From Micropterix aruncella (Eukaryota; Arthropoda; Insecta; Lepidoptera; Micropterigidae): 64,000 nt of DNA. How positions within the stretch are numbered: the first letter of the stretch is position 1; each line of letters starts with the position of its first letter. A program made the position numbers and the translations under genes. The DNA lies in contig OX155964.1 of the NCBI GenBank assembly GCA_944548615.1, positions 496,001 to 560,000 on the forward strand. Direction: 5' to 3'. The notes beneath the pieces were generated by a model. It ran no database searches. It was given only the letters and a program-made list of their open reading frames with translations, and had not been told where the DNA came from. Below, one piece after another: positions 50,040-63,039 of the stretch.

Positions 50040-50710
50040 CCCGGCTTAAGGGAAAGTGTTGTGAACGCGCTAAAAAAATCGATGTGATGACGGAAATATC
50101 CATTATGACACCCCCTGAGACGATTGGGACCATTTCCAGATTGAAGTCTGCCTGTGAGTATGTGTGACTGTGTGTCTGTGTGTTTGTGTGTATTCCTTTA
50201 CGATATAGCTTAAACGCCTAATCCGCTTGAGTCGAAATTTGGCATGCAGGCATGATTTGGTCATAGCAAGGGTTGAAAAGATTGTAGTTAATATCGGTCC
50301 ACCAGAGGGCGCGTTAGTCATTATTCAATCTCGAAATATTGCAGTTAGAGGCTTGAAATTCGGTACACAGATACCTTGTTGGACCGAATTCACGATGTCA
50401 AATTTTGGTTGTAATATCGCGTATACAACAACTTACGCAATAAAATTTCAATGCCACCGTATTTAATAAAATACTACATATTGTTTGGAAAAATACCATT
50501 TTAATACTACGGAAATACTAAAATATGCTAATTTTGCTATGATAGTCACGACACAATCACTATCGGGTGGGGAGGGGGGTGGTCAAGGGTTGGTAAGGGG
50601 ATAGTCGGATGGGGCGGGGGGGGGGGGGGGGAGGGAAAGGGGAATGGGTTTGACGCGGAAGGGGGGGTTATCTGCTTGCCAGAAAAGTCTTGGGGTGACC
50701 GATTTTTTTC
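50040..50710 (+). repeat. GT-rich interspersed repeat family K, best copy
   Basis: It starts ctttcccggcttaagggaaa and continues agtgttgtgaacgcgctaaa, gaccatttccagattgaagt, a gtgtgtctgtgtgtttgtgtg microsatellite and ttgaaattcggtacacagat. The G-rich tract at 50566-50660 includes a run of about 18 G at 50615-50632, and gaaaagtcttggggtgacc follows. It is non-coding. Related copies or pieces are at 18410-18690, 39235-40310 and 1560-1729. The class is unknown. Confidence 0.65.
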
Positions 50711-51048
50711 TATGACGACAGACACATATTTATTACCAAGGAAAATATATTACGATCATATTACGGTCATTTAAATCAATTTGCTTTAACCCCTCTTCAG
50801 CGAAAAATAGACAAATTAAAGTGTCAAAAAACGGGCTTCACATCGTTTTGAAAGTTTATTTTTTCAAGGAATATACTGGATTGGCTCATTTGTAAATACT
50901 AGCGCCATTGCCTTTATATTGGCCCATTCAACTTTTTATATCTAGGCTGTCATAAGATTTACTTTTAAATCTTTTATTTAGGATCGAGTCTTTTGTGTTA
51001 TTAATATTTAGAATCGTTGATTTATTTTCTATGTCTATTTCCATCTGA

Positions 51049-51050
<2 letters not shown>
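50711..51050. other. No gene recognised; right end is duplicated after the gap
   Basis: The last 34 bases (ttgatttattttctatgtct, then atttccatctgag) recur after the N gap at 52054-52086, each followed by a (TA)n tract. Confidence 0.5.

Positions 51051-51122
<72 letters not shown>
51051..51122. repeat. (TA)n microsatellite, 72 bp
   Basis: Uninterrupted AT dinucleotides. They are followed by a 40-bp unique island and then by another tract. Confidence 0.95.
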
Positions 51123-51125
<3 letters not shown>

Positions 51126-51159
51126 CAATAATATATAAAATTAGATTCATGAAAAGTTA

Positions 51160-51596
<437 letters not shown>

Positions 51597-51626
51597 TTAA
51601 ATAATATCATAAATAAATATAAAGAG

Positions 51627-51853
51627 TATTAGATTGCTCAATGCCATAGTCGTTTTGCCAACTTTTCTCCGCCGGCGAGATGCAGATGGCGCTGATAGCA
51701 TTGTCCGGCGCAAATAATACCAATTTATATAAAATCATTTATAATTAATGTTTTTTTTAAAGGACTGATAGATTATAAAAACAAATCATTTTACAAATGA
51801 TAGTAAAAATTAATAAAATTTAATTATTAGTGCCCTGTCGCATTTTATATAGG
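51627..51853 (+). repeat. MITE-like element, cut by the assembly gap
   Basis: It begins ttagattgctcaatgccata, followed by gccggcgagatg, gcgctgatagcattgtccgg and tgatagattataaaaac, as in the copy at 32689. It runs into the Ns at 51854 just after the gtgccctgtcgcattt block. Confidence 0.7.
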
Positions 51854-52053
51854 NNNNNNNNNNNNNNNNNNNNNNNNNNNNNNNNNNNNNNNNNNNNNNN
51901 NNNNNNNNNNNNNNNNNNNNNNNNNNNNNNNNNNNNNNNNNNNNNNNNNNNNNNNNNNNNNNNNNNNNNNNNNNNNNNNNNNNNNNNNNNNNNNNNNNNN
52001 NNNNNNNNNNNNNNNNNNNNNNNNNNNNNNNNNNNNNNNNNNNNNNNNNNNNN
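51854..52053. other. Assembly gap of 200 Ns
   Basis: Exactly 200 N, probably a placeholder of unknown true size. Sequences on both sides are repetitive. Confidence 1.
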
Positions 52054-52088
52054 TTGATTTATTTCCTATGTCTATTTCCATCTGAGAG

Positions 52089-52575
<487 letters not shown>

Positions 52576-52827
52576 GAATATACACAAAAAAACTATCAAA
52601 TATTAAAAAATATTTACTTTTTACATATTTACTTTTTATTCACTGTAAATACACCATTTAGGTTAATATAAACTTTCCAAATCATTGGAAAGAGCTGAGT
52701 GATTCCTTTCATATAGATAAGGGCATATCACGCTATTAATTTTAAGGTTTGGCTGACTACTTTTGATCGCAGCTTCTTATAACCACTTTTTGAAAAAAAA
52801 AAAGAAAATTCGAAATTTTTAATTTTT
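52576..52827. other. Spacer between the two duplicated segments
   Basis: AT-rich, with a tttactttttacatatttac duplication near 52610-52640. No gene is recognised. Confidence 0.4.
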
Positions 52828-53119
52828 CACTTGTCACCTGTCATCTAGTTTTTAAGAAGACGGCATAAGCCGACAAAAACAAGTATTTCATTGTTTTTTT
52901 GCTCGAATTAAGATCTAGTCGAGTGATTTTATTATTTAGGAAGGATGGTTGCTTAGTTTAGAGATTGGTTGTTTGAAGGGTGAGTGTTTCTAGATTAAAA
53001 AGGCCTTGTAAACCTACATCTCTGTTCGCAAGTCAAAGACAACCAACCAATCTCGTTTAAATATAAAGCAATCCCTAATTCAAACAAGGGACCCCTTTCT
53101 CCACTATGTACTATGTATG
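52828..53119 (+). repeat. Duplicated segment, copy 2 (LINE-occupied)
   Basis: Near-identical to 52224-52519. It ends at actatgtatg, where the LINE sequence starts, and resumes on the far side of the LINE at 55739. Confidence 0.85.
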
Positions 53120-55392
53120 CACTATGCACTATGATATTTTCCAACATATCCTGTGATAAAATTTCAGTACGAAATATATTGATCGATTTCTCAGATCACA
53201 ACGCACAGCTCTTAGAATTTAAAGTCCATAAAAAACCGACTAATGGAGGGCATGTTTGGAAAAGACCTTTTACCACCAATAATATAGCTAATTTCTGCAG
53301 CAAAATTGCTAATGAACACCTTTACCTTGACTTGCTCAATCCCGAGGACACTTTTTCAGAATTTTTAAGATTGTTTAACTGTAATCTTGAAGCTTGTTTT
53401 CCAAAAAAGTTACATTGCATAGACCAACGCAAAAAACGCTCTTGGATCACTCCAGGGCTGAAAACATCACTGACTAAGCTTCAACTCTTACAAGATATCT
53501 GCAATAGCGACAATAGTAGCGGACTCAAAAATTACTACTTAAAATACAAAAACGTTTATGACCAAGCTGTGGTAACAGCAAAACGGATTAGTATTAAACA
53601 AGAAATAGTAAACTCTAGAAATCAGATACAGGCCACATGGAAAATTATTAATAGAGAGTGTAGAACCAAAGGCAATGACCATGACAATATAACTGAAGTA
53701 ATCCATGATAATATAAGATATACGGAACCAGAAGAACTAGCTAACATTTTTAATGACTTTTTTATCAATGCTTGTAATACTATAAATAAGGCGCTGCCGT
53801 CCAGTCAGAAGGCTAATAATATAGTAGCGGTTCCAGAATCCATATATCTCTATCCAATTACTGAAACGGAGCTAATTTCCTGTATAAAAGGCCTGAAGTC
53901 TAAACCCGCGACCGATATTTGGGATCATTCTATGAAACTTTTAAAAGATGCGTCCGCCGTAATTACACCCAAATTGCTTCCCATTTTGAGTAGCTGCCTA
54001 AAACTAGGAGTCTTTCCTTCTAAAATGAAAATAGCGAAAGTACTTCCTATTCATAAGAAAGGTTCAAAAACAGAACTAAATAATTTTCGCCCAATATCTT
54101 TGGTGCCTTGTTTTGCAAAGGTTTTCGAGAAAATAATTTTCAATCGTCTTTTAGAATTCTTGGATAAAAAGAACATACTATCCAATAACCAGTTTGGTTT
54201 TAGAAAACATAAATCAACCACCATGGCAATTGGGGAACTAGTAAAGCTCATATTAAAAGCCTTGGACAACTCTCTAAATCCGCTCGCGGTATTCTGTGAT
54301 TTGTCCAAGGCTTTCGATTCTGTCAATCATGATATCCTTCTACATAAACTTGAGCTGTACGGATTTAGAGGCAGAACTCTCGATTTAATAAAGCCATATC
54401 TTAAAGATAGGTCTCAAATTGTGGAGATAAAGAAAATTAAATCACTCCCAAAACCTATAACATGTGGAGTACCTCAAGGTTCTATTCTGGGTCCGCTATT
54501 ATTTATTATTTTTATAAATGATGTGGGTGATTCAATGCCCTTAAATTGTAATACATTACTATACGCAGATGACACTAGTTTTGTATTCCAAGGTACAACT
54601 AGCGATGAAGTAGGACATAATGCCAACAAATGTCTCTCTGTAGCTAGTAACTGGTTTAAAACGAACCAATTATTATTAAATCCCACCAAAACCGTAGCCA
54701 TGAATTTTGCCTTAAAAAAAGTTAACAATATCAATATCATCATGGACTCTAATAAAGTTCAGGTCGTTAACGCGGCCAAATTTCTAGGTATTACAATAGA
54801 CCAGAAATTAAACTGGAGTCCACATATCGAGAGGCTATCGAAGGAACTGAGTTCTGCTATTTATGCCATACGAAAAATCAAATTTCTAGCCGGTGAACAA
54901 GCCGCAATGAGCACATACTATGCGTGCTTTCATTCGAAGATGGCTTATGGTATCCTAACATGGGGTAATGCACCAGATAGCCATCGTATTTTTATACTGC
55001 AAAAGCAAGCTCTCAGGACGATATTTGGGTTAAAAAGAGACGACCACTGTGCTCCGATCTTTAAAAATAAAAAAATATTAACATTTCAATCTGAATTTAT
55101 ATATCAGTGCATAATTTATGCGAAAGCAAATTTGAAAAACGAGGAAAAGCATTCGAGTCTGCATGAACATAACACTCGCAATAAAAATAATGTAGTAATC
55201 CCTAAAGTGCGGCTTTCTTTATACCAGAGATCATATTTATATTTGGGGTTTAAATTTTTCAACTCATTGCCAGCAGAAATTAAAATACTTCAAGAGGTTG
55301 CATTTAAGAAATGCATTAAAAGAAACTTAGCCATGCATGCTCTCTATAATTTTGATGAATTTGACAAGGCCGTCTTAGTTTTTAAAAAATAA
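53113..55392 (+). CDS. LINE ORF2-like protein: reverse transcriptase, endonuclease mostly lost
   Basis: The frame is open for 759 codons. The first ATG lies in the target-site ctatg repeat, so the N-terminus is not native. Residues 27-36, SDHNAQLLEF, are the end of the APE-type endonuclease; the rest of that domain is missing. The RT follows: RPIS at 326, FGFRKHKSTTMAI, DLSKAFD with the first catalytic Asp at 396, GVPQGSILGP at 452 and YADD at 484-487. AKFLGITIDQKLNW comes next, then the WGNAPDSHRIFILQKQALRT block with Trp617. Full ORF2 proteins of this group are usually 900-1000 residues. The element belongs to the Jockey/CR1 group; I cannot place the clade exactly. RT could still be encoded, but without endonuclease it is not autonomous. 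Confidence 0.9.
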   Translation: MYALCTMIFSNISCDKISVRNILIDFSDHNAQLLEFKVHKKPTNGGHVWKRPFTTNNIANFCSKIANEHLYLDLLNPEDTFSEFLRLFNCNLEACFPKKLHCIDQRKKRSWITPGLKTSLTKLQLLQDICNSDNSSGLKNYYLKYKNVYDQAVVTAKRISIKQEIVNSRNQIQATWKIINRECRTKGNDHDNITEVIHDNIRYTEPEELANIFNDFFINACNTINKALPSSQKANNIVAVPESIYLYPITETELISCIKGLKSKPATDIWDHSMKLLKDASAVITPKLLPILSSCLKLGVFPSKMKIAKVLPIHKKGSKTELNNFRPISLVPCFAKVFEKIIFNRLLEFLDKKNILSNNQFGFRKHKSTTMAIGELVKLILKALDNSLNPLAVFCDLSKAFDSVNHDILLHKLELYGFRGRTLDLIKPYLKDRSQIVEIKKIKSLPKPITCGVPQGSILGPLLFIIFINDVGDSMPLNCNTLLYADDTSFVFQGTTSDEVGHNANKCLSVASNWFKTNQLLLNPTKTVAMNFALKKVNNINIIMDSNKVQVVNAAKFLGITIDQKLNWSPHIERLSKELSSAIYAIRKIKFLAGEQAAMSTYYACFHSKMAYGILTWGNAPDSHRIFILQKQALRTIFGLKRDDHCAPIFKNKKILTFQSEFIYQCIIYAKANLKNEEKHSSLHEHNTRNKNNVVIPKVRLSLYQRSYLYLGFKFFNSLPAEIKILQEVAFKKCIKRNLAMHALYNFDEFDKAVLVFKK

Positions 55393-55738
55393 ATTAGCTT
55401 TTATCAAATTTGTTCTGTATTTTGTCACCGTAGTTTTGATTTTATTGTAAAACTTGTTGTTTATTAACTGATTATTTTAAAATTTCTTGATTGACTATTT
55501 TTAAAACTTATTGATAGATTATTTAAAAATGTTGTTTACATTTTTTTTTGTTTTGTTATTTGAGTCTGTAAGATTGAATTTTTATAATTGATCCGATGGT
55601 GTCTTGCTTTTACATATAAAAAGTATATGTACACGTAATGAAGTTGTAATAACTTCTAGAAAATGTAAAATGACGTATTCCACAGTATGTACTTTTTGGA
55701 ATTAATACAATATGACTATGACTATGACTATGACTATG
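53120..55738 (+). mobile_element. 5'-truncated LINE insertion with (actatg)n 3' tail
   Basis: Comparing the filled site with the empty site at 52500-52540 defines the insertion as 53120-55738. After the ORF stop come about 320 bp of 3' UTR and a tail of four to five ctatga/actatg units at 55711-55738. The target itself contains ctatgta-type repeats, so priming probably used short complementarity between tail and target. Target duplications cannot be separated from these repeats. Confidence 0.85.
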
Positions 55739-55791
55739 TAAGTGGCTTTTATTATTATTTTCTTCATAATCATCCCTCTAATCAATTCTAT

Positions 55792-55994
<203 letters not shown>

Positions 55995-56021
55995 AGTGCT
56001 GCATCTAGCAATCTAATACCC

Positions 56022-56689
56022 TATAATAATATAATCAATTATATCATTTATCGAGTTTAAATCTCAATTGAAAAAGAATATATATATTACGCGTCACTGT
56101 AATGTGTTGTTTTCTTTCATTCGTTCCCTTTAGTCAGTTATTTTCTGTGACCCCCCCCCCCCCCCTTCCCCCCTCCCCCCTGTAAATCTCTTGGGTCTCT
56201 CCGTGCTGTTGTATTTTCTTCATTTGCTTTAATAACACTTGCTTCATTGAGTCTGTCAGCGTCACTGTCAATGCTTAATGGCTTAATTTGAAGAGCAGTG
56301 TTTGACTTGTCTGTCATAATAGCATTACGTTTATCCGCGCTGGCGGCGTTCTGTTCCGATGCCGAAATGGGGAACCGGTTCCAAGCGCTCGTCGCTTGAC
56401 CGGCCGCCGAAGATGACATCGTCGAGCGGCTGACATACCATCTGATAGTACGGCAGCTCTTGCTTAACCCGAACTCACCTATTACGTCCAATACCCACGC
56501 TAACCACGGTAGCTCTCGCGCATGCGTTCAACCATTCAACGATCTATAGTCATCATCGCTTAGCAACAAAACACAACATGTAGGTACTCGTTTTCAATCG
56601 AAATAACGATACGAAATTATCTAAATATATAATCATCAAACAAAACGATGACTCCCGGATAAGCTTTATTTTTATTTATTTATTTGTTG
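56022..56689. other. No gene recognised; 117-codon minus-strand frame
   Basis: The frame 56491-56138 (minus) has a serine- and alanine-rich middle and a glycine-rich end that comes from a poly-C tract at about 56150-56180. I recognise no domain. The GC-rich piece at 56330-56520 is unassigned. Confidence 0.3.
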
Positions 56690-57175
56690 TATGGGGCTTT
56701 TCTAAGGTCTTTATGAGCCTTGTAACACTGCGACCATTGCTGATCTATTGTGTTCGCCACCTACTATAGTTCTGCGCTAAGCCTCGTGTCATTTAAGAAC
56801 CTCAACAGGATTTTGGCGCTAGATTGTTACACCTCCTTAAGTTGGAGGTAATGCCCACCCAAGTGGGTGTATCTTTTACGCATCGGCGGGCCACACCCGC
56901 ACATGAGGTGCTGGGGAGTTTCCTCTGCCCCTTGGCAGAACCTGCACATTTTCGTGTCTCAGAGCTTAAGGTTGTACATGTCTCACCGGTATGCGTAGAT
57001 TGTTTCTATTTAGCGATAATACCTCACGGGCAGACTTACGCTTTGATTAGCGTTTTGGAATAATTCAACCCTGGCGTGTTGTTCCTGTGGTTGACGGATT
57101 GTTCTAAACATATTTGTTTGAGCATTTAAATTAGGTTTGCAAGGCTTTTTGGTATGCCACAGCAAGGCTTAGGGC
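56690..57175 (-). mobile_element. LINE 3' end with C-terminal cysteine motif, second copy
   Basis: Reverse copy of 23507-23995. Matching landmarks are ctatagttctgcgctaagcc, gtgtatcttttacgcatc, cacatgaggtgctggggagt, cttggcagaacctgcacatt and tgttctaaacatatttgttt. The tail is t-rich on the plus strand near 56670-56690. It is frame-broken like the first copy, and both break off at nearly the same 5' position, near the gcaaggctttt block. Confidence 0.7.
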
Positions 57176-59224
57176 CGTATACGCTCGGATAAGCTTACTC
57201 TTGATTCTATAAAGAAACAAAAACTTTGGTCATATATGAGTAACAAGAAGAGATAGAATAAGTGACTGGGAATTTTAAGAGAATGGTCTAGAAAAAAAAC
57301 TTTTAACAAAATATAATAATAATGGCTTTAAATTCGTAAGAGATAAAACAGTTAAATGAGAAGGATAAACAGAAATATGAGTAAAACAGTAAAAAAACAT
57401 GAATGTTTAGGCATAATTGTATCGCAAACATAGCCCTTACTAAAATGTGTCTCTGTGTTTACTTTATTAGGTACTTAATGATATTTTTTTGACAAACCTG
57501 CCACTTCTTAAAAAGAAGAAGGAAAAAGAAAAATAGTTTTATTATATTAAAACACCAACAATTATGAAAACAAACTAAATTCTATGTATAATTAGTACAA
57601 ACGGTTGGCTTATCTTTTCACGATTTCTTACAGACAACCGTCGCAATATTAAATAAAATAACTAATTAACCAGCTTATCCCAGCAACTTATTATACATAC
57701 ATATACATTTAGACTTACAAATACACATAATAATATAATTATAATAGACATATACCAACTACGGGGAAGTCATAATACGTACCTATATAAAATAACAAAT
57801 ATTACACTATAAAGATATTACAGAAAAAATATTACAAAAGTAATTAAAATAACAAAGGTAAGACAAAGGGAAAGAGGAGGGAGGGCGATGCTTGCCTAAT
57901 ATTATAAAAAAGAAATTTTGTCAATAAAACCTTGAAGCAGTGTAACGAAATCGCATGACTAGCACCTTGTATTAGCGCTGAAAAGCACGTTTTGTAAGAG
58001 AATAAAGTTCGCCCTGAGCCCTGCGGCAGGTATCTTGAAACGATCGCGCGCTGCTGCGCCGCCACACTTTAGTCGGTTGCCCTCTTTCCTCAAGTAATAA
58101 AAAGGTTGTTTATGAAATATTTGTGGTTTGAGTATTTAACCGTATAGATACATATATATATCCGAAATGTACTCCGTCAGACTTTTCTGATACTCGCATG
58201 TTTTCTTTATCGCAGTAAACTTCGACTTAGAGCAGATTTTAAAAGGCACTTTCAGTGAATCAATCGATTACGTCACCATCGACGGGGTCAGAGTCAATAA
58301 CATCCGCTATATATATATATATATATATGCGAAGATGACACAGAATGCAACCTTGTTCAACTCCCTGCAGTAATAATCATGCGTAATTCAATAAATGCCT
58401 GCACGATCTCAGCCCGCAATAAAGGTGTGAAATCCTAGTATTTACCGTTTCCACACTAAAGCAGAAGTGGAGGTAGAATTAACGAGCTCGCCGTAACAGG
58501 TTTCAGAGTCTGAATTTAAATTTTAAGCTATGTAGATAAGACCGTGAGGACCCTCGATTCAAGAATAACGCAATTTAATAAAATATATAGATATTGTCGA
58601 CGTGACGTCTCTAATCTGATCGGAATCGAGGAATTTTAATTGAAAAGTAATTCACTCTTAACGGCGGAGATTTTTTAATATCCCTGAGCTGGAAATTAAT
58701 TACTATTGTCTGTGCTTGCAAGTACTTCGATGAATCTTTCATTGCCTGTGAACCAGGACCAACCACAGCATTGAAAATTAATGAACAATAAAGATGCAAT
58801 GTTAATATAGCCTTTCTTTTACTGGCACACATTTTCGGTTTCTAATATTTTACGGCATACTTACAGTCAAGTGCACATCAATCTTTACATTTTTGCTAAA
58901 AAACAGTCACAACCACACAGAATACCTTAATGTAAGTAAAAGTTTATGTGCTCTTGACTAGACATTGTTTAAAATAAAAGATGACTAATTTATATATTTG
59001 TAACATTAAGTAAACTCACTGTGAGACTTGGGCCTAACGTAGTGTACAGATAATTTGTATTCTTGTGCGAATTGTCGATATTCTTTGATGGATAGATGTT
59101 GTCCGCGTTTGACACTTTTTATACGTTTTTATTTACCTTGCAATGTATATTAGTATGTATACATACATACTAGTTACACATACTATACTATACATACTAG
59201 TATGTATACATACATACATACGTC
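57176..59224. other. No gene recognised; short (TA)10 at 58308-58328
   Basis: About 2 kb of AT-rich DNA with short frames up to 73 codons that resemble no family. A palindromic agtatgtatacatacatact-type microsatellite lies at 59150-59222. Confidence 0.4.
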
Positions 59225-59720
59225 TGTTTAGGTCAAAACTTGCAAGCTGAATAAGAACCACTTCCTCTTATCGTATGAATTCGAAATTGTACACGTTGGT
59301 TCAGTTCTGATAACAATGCATTTTTATGGTGAGCATGACCTGATTCTACAACCACGATCGGCCCCCAACGAGGCTACACTTCCACGGTCAACAGCACAGA
59401 CACACAATGTTGTATACGCATTCAATTATGATAGCCCGTTCTAAATTTCACCATGACATGGCTGCTGCATCCAGGGTTAGCTCCCGACGAGGGGGTTCCT
59501 CAACGGTCAACAGCACAGAAACGAAATTTTGTATACGCATCCAATTATGATAGCCCGTTATAAGTTATACCGCGATAGGACTGCTGCACCCAGGGTTGGC
59601 TTCTAACGAGGGACTCTTCAACGATCAACAGCACAAAAACGAAATTCTGTATAGCATTCAATTATGATAGCCCGTTTTAAATTTCACTATGACATGGCTG
59701 CTGCACTCAGGACTGACTCG
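59225..59720 (-). repeat. Interspersed repeat family M with a 118-bp tandem array
   Basis: About three copies of a 117-119-bp unit lie at 59357-59715. Each carries a ccaacgag/cgacgagg block, caacggtcaacagcacag, attatgatagcccgtt and gacatggctgctgc. The phrase tagcccgtt recurs near 59432, 59551 and 59668. The unit is the reverse of the single unit at 46885-46995. The flanking part (ggttcagttctgataacaat, gtgagcatgacctgattc) also matches family M in reverse. Confidence 0.75.
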
Positions 59721-62700
59721 GGACAGAGCATTTTAATAAAAGCTTGTTTTTTAAAATGTATCTATATAATAAACTTATAACATTTGTATTATTTATTTAT
59801 AATATAACTTATACACAGATGCTAGTTTGAAAATGGTAAAAGAGCTATCAGTACTTCTTTATTCAACTCTGAGTTTTCGAAAGAACTACATATCTAGAAC
59901 TTGTTTGAATGCAGCTCTTTCTCGTTTAAATACAGTTTTTTATAGCGCCTACAACTTATTCCCAGTCTCTTTCCCAGTCAAAATCTTTAATGTCAGTGTT
60001 AGGAAAGTATCTGACAACCTTTTATTCCAGTGACACAAATTAATCACGTATTATAGAAATGGTTGTAGCGTCGACATTTCTCAAAGCAGTGTTCGGAAAC
60101 ATGGTCAGGGTTCCCTTATGAATATGCTGTTTCTATAGGGTTGTGAGGGACCACCCCTCACAAGACTCCAATTTCTTCGGTGTGAGGTGGCGGTGTCAAC
60201 TTGCGAGTTATCTCCGTATTTAAAAGCGGTTTGATGAAGCAGAAGGTATTTATTGATCGAATATTGCCAATTATAATGCTTGCCGAATTAACGAGTGCCC
60301 GGATTACTTTATCGAGACGCGAGGTTGCGCGACGGAGGTTATGTAGGAAAGGATGAGGATTGTATATGTGCTCCTAGTATCTTGCACTGGGCACGTCTCG
60401 AGTCTGTGGGATTACAGACTGATGTTTCGAGACTCGGGGAAAATGAGGAAAGGAAACCAAGGAGCCGGATCCGTTGAGCGACCTCGTAGAGGTGTTACCG
60501 GAAATGCCGTCGCAATCTTGGGGGAAGGTGATCAATCGGGGACTGATAATTTGGTTGCTTTTTGGCCGGTTTATATAGGCCGTTAAATGATGCAATTCGA
60601 AATATTCTGAGTAAAAGTATTGTTTCATCGTGCTGATTCACCGCTGCACGAGTTTAAATAATAGCTGAATTGTGTCAGTGGAATTCACTGGAAATCGATG
60701 CATTTGTTGATCGTATGTTAACTGGACTTTTAAGGTCCGTTACATGGTTAATTTTTAAGTGAAACCTCCATATTGTCCGAAGACAGCAGACTTCGGGCGG
60801 CACACCAAAAGGGCATCTGCGTCACACCGGTGTGCTGCGGCACACCGGTTGAAAACCACTGAGTTGAATAATAGGGTGGGGCAGAGCAGAGTAATGGTTT
60901 TCCTATCCTATGTCACAAATTGCAATTTTACGCAGTTTCACCATCTTCCAGGTCACTTCTTCTGTTATATTTTCCGATTATTGTTCGGTATTCCTTATAT
61001 TAATAATTTAAATTGTTTTCATTGTAGAATATGCCTAACTAGACCGTAGCCTGCACTAAGATACATTCACGTATGGAGATGATTTGTTTATATATGAGCA
61101 AATAAAAAATAAAATAAAACAGAAAAATGTAATAAAGACTAAAACAGGTAATCGAAACCAAATTAAACGTAATTATATATTATTAAGTATTGCTCAATCG
61201 ATTGTCACATAGTACCTATTACATCTGTTTTAAAACCGTTCGATATGTTGTAAGAATGTCGCATGTCGGCGTCCTCTTGCTGTTATCAATAGATGTGATG
61301 ACGTATTTCTTGTAAAGCTTTATTAATAGCATAATAAATATTGTTTGAATCGTTTTCTCGTAAATATCTTCAGAACGCAAATCATCGTCGTGATTATGAT
61401 CGAGTGATCCTTTAATCGTGTGTTCTGCCGCGCTAATATCTTTTAACATTCACTATTTTGGGTGAAAGTACTATTTAATAGAAATTTAAATTAATTAATT
61501 TATTGATTAAAATTAATTGAGAATCTCTCGTAATTGAAATTGAGAAAAAATATCTCTGCTTTCATCCCAAGCTTTCTTTACTCTTTTAGGAAAATCTATT
61601 ACTGGTTATACCTCAAATTTCATGTCCAAGTCATTTGCAGTTATGGTTGCATTTGCAGGCGGCTAGAATATGAAACTCTGTGCCTTTGCCCCTGACACCT
61701 TGAAAACCTGATCGGGTTATTAAAAATCTATTCAGAGACATGTACTTAACTTATGAATACCTCCCCCCCCCCCCTCCTTGTCTCCTAGCTTCTACCTATA
61801 TCCCATTCCTCCTTTCGATATTCAGTTGACTAATTCAAAATTCATTCAAATTAATTTATTCATTTTCAATTTACATTTTTACAATTTTAAATATTTAAGA
61901 CCTAACCTGTTCTAAGGTAACATTATCGTACTTAATAAAATTAGCCTAATAGCCTACATAAAATTCAAAACAAAATGTCATAAAAAATTTAAACTATCAG
62001 TAATAAGCAAATAATTTAAAATATACTAAAAATATCAGAAATAGTCAAAATATCCTTACAAAAATAAAATAATGTTTAATGAATTGTGAAGAGTTAATAA
62101 GCTAATGTTATTAATTTCTGTTTTATTTTCTTAATTATATTTGTTATGTAATTGTACTAATTTATTATGATCACGACTTCACAAAAGACATCTTTTTTTA
62201 TGTATTATTTTAGTCATAATAACCCTGACGGTGTGTACGTAAGATATTGCCGCTTGTCAATATGCCAAACGTGTAATCTATTGTCTGTGCAATAAAGTCT
62301 TTCAAACAAACTATTATTTTCTTGCAGCTCGTCTTTTTTGATAGTTTCAAATGTTGTAAATTTCTTTTCCTATTCCACACTGAAGGAAAGTGAAGGAAGA
62401 CAAAAACTCCGCCACCCCGTCTATCATTTATTTCCTACACTATCATTTACGTACACTACCATTTATTTATCCAAATCCAGTTATATAACTGGGTACTGTC
62501 TGAAAAAAAGTTTTTTTAAAATAGTGAATTAAAATGTTTATTTGGAGTTTACCGATACCGATTTTAAGCATATCTTGTCTGGATGGCCATTTGTTCTTTA
62601 AGTTCACGCACCCAGTAAATTCACAAAATCATTTTCAAGATCGGCAAAAAATTCACATTTTCAATTTAACAGGAGGATAAACACACCATTTGGCTATCAT

Positions 62701-62999
62701 CATGTAAAACTACCCACAAAAATCACCACGAGGAAAAATGCAAGAATTTTGTCGATTCCAGTGACTCACAAATACATGTGTTTACCCGTATACCTTTCTC
62801 CTGAGTTGATTGAGCTTGGTTTGAGGAAAACCGCCAGAAAAATGATTCAGACCTTCCCGCGTATTGAGGTAACTCACATGTTCAACTAATTTGGGTTCTT
62901 AGCGAGATTGAGTTAAAAAAGTGACGTGATTGATGATGCTGTGCTATGTAAGAACACCTTAGCTAAAAGAAAAGGGGCTTGTTTGAGTCTGTAGTTTTC
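59721..62999. other. No gene recognised
   Basis: Over 3 kb without a supportable gene. A GC-richer stretch at 60290-60600 has 60-84-codon frames on both strands that match nothing I know. Fragments resembling LINE 3' UTRs (gcctaactagac near 61034, the toward-minus aacctgttctaagg near 61903, gcaataaagtctttcaaac near 62288) are scattered through it. Poly-C occurs at 61761-61774. Confidence 0.35.
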
Positions 63000-63039
63000 T
63001 TACTTCTTGGTGATAAGATAAACGCTCTTTATAATGTAC

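Noticed and set aside
59150..59222. gtatgtatacatacatac palindromic run considered as a structural element
   Set aside because: It is a simple tetranucleotide-like microsatellite; its self-complementarity follows from the repeat unit.
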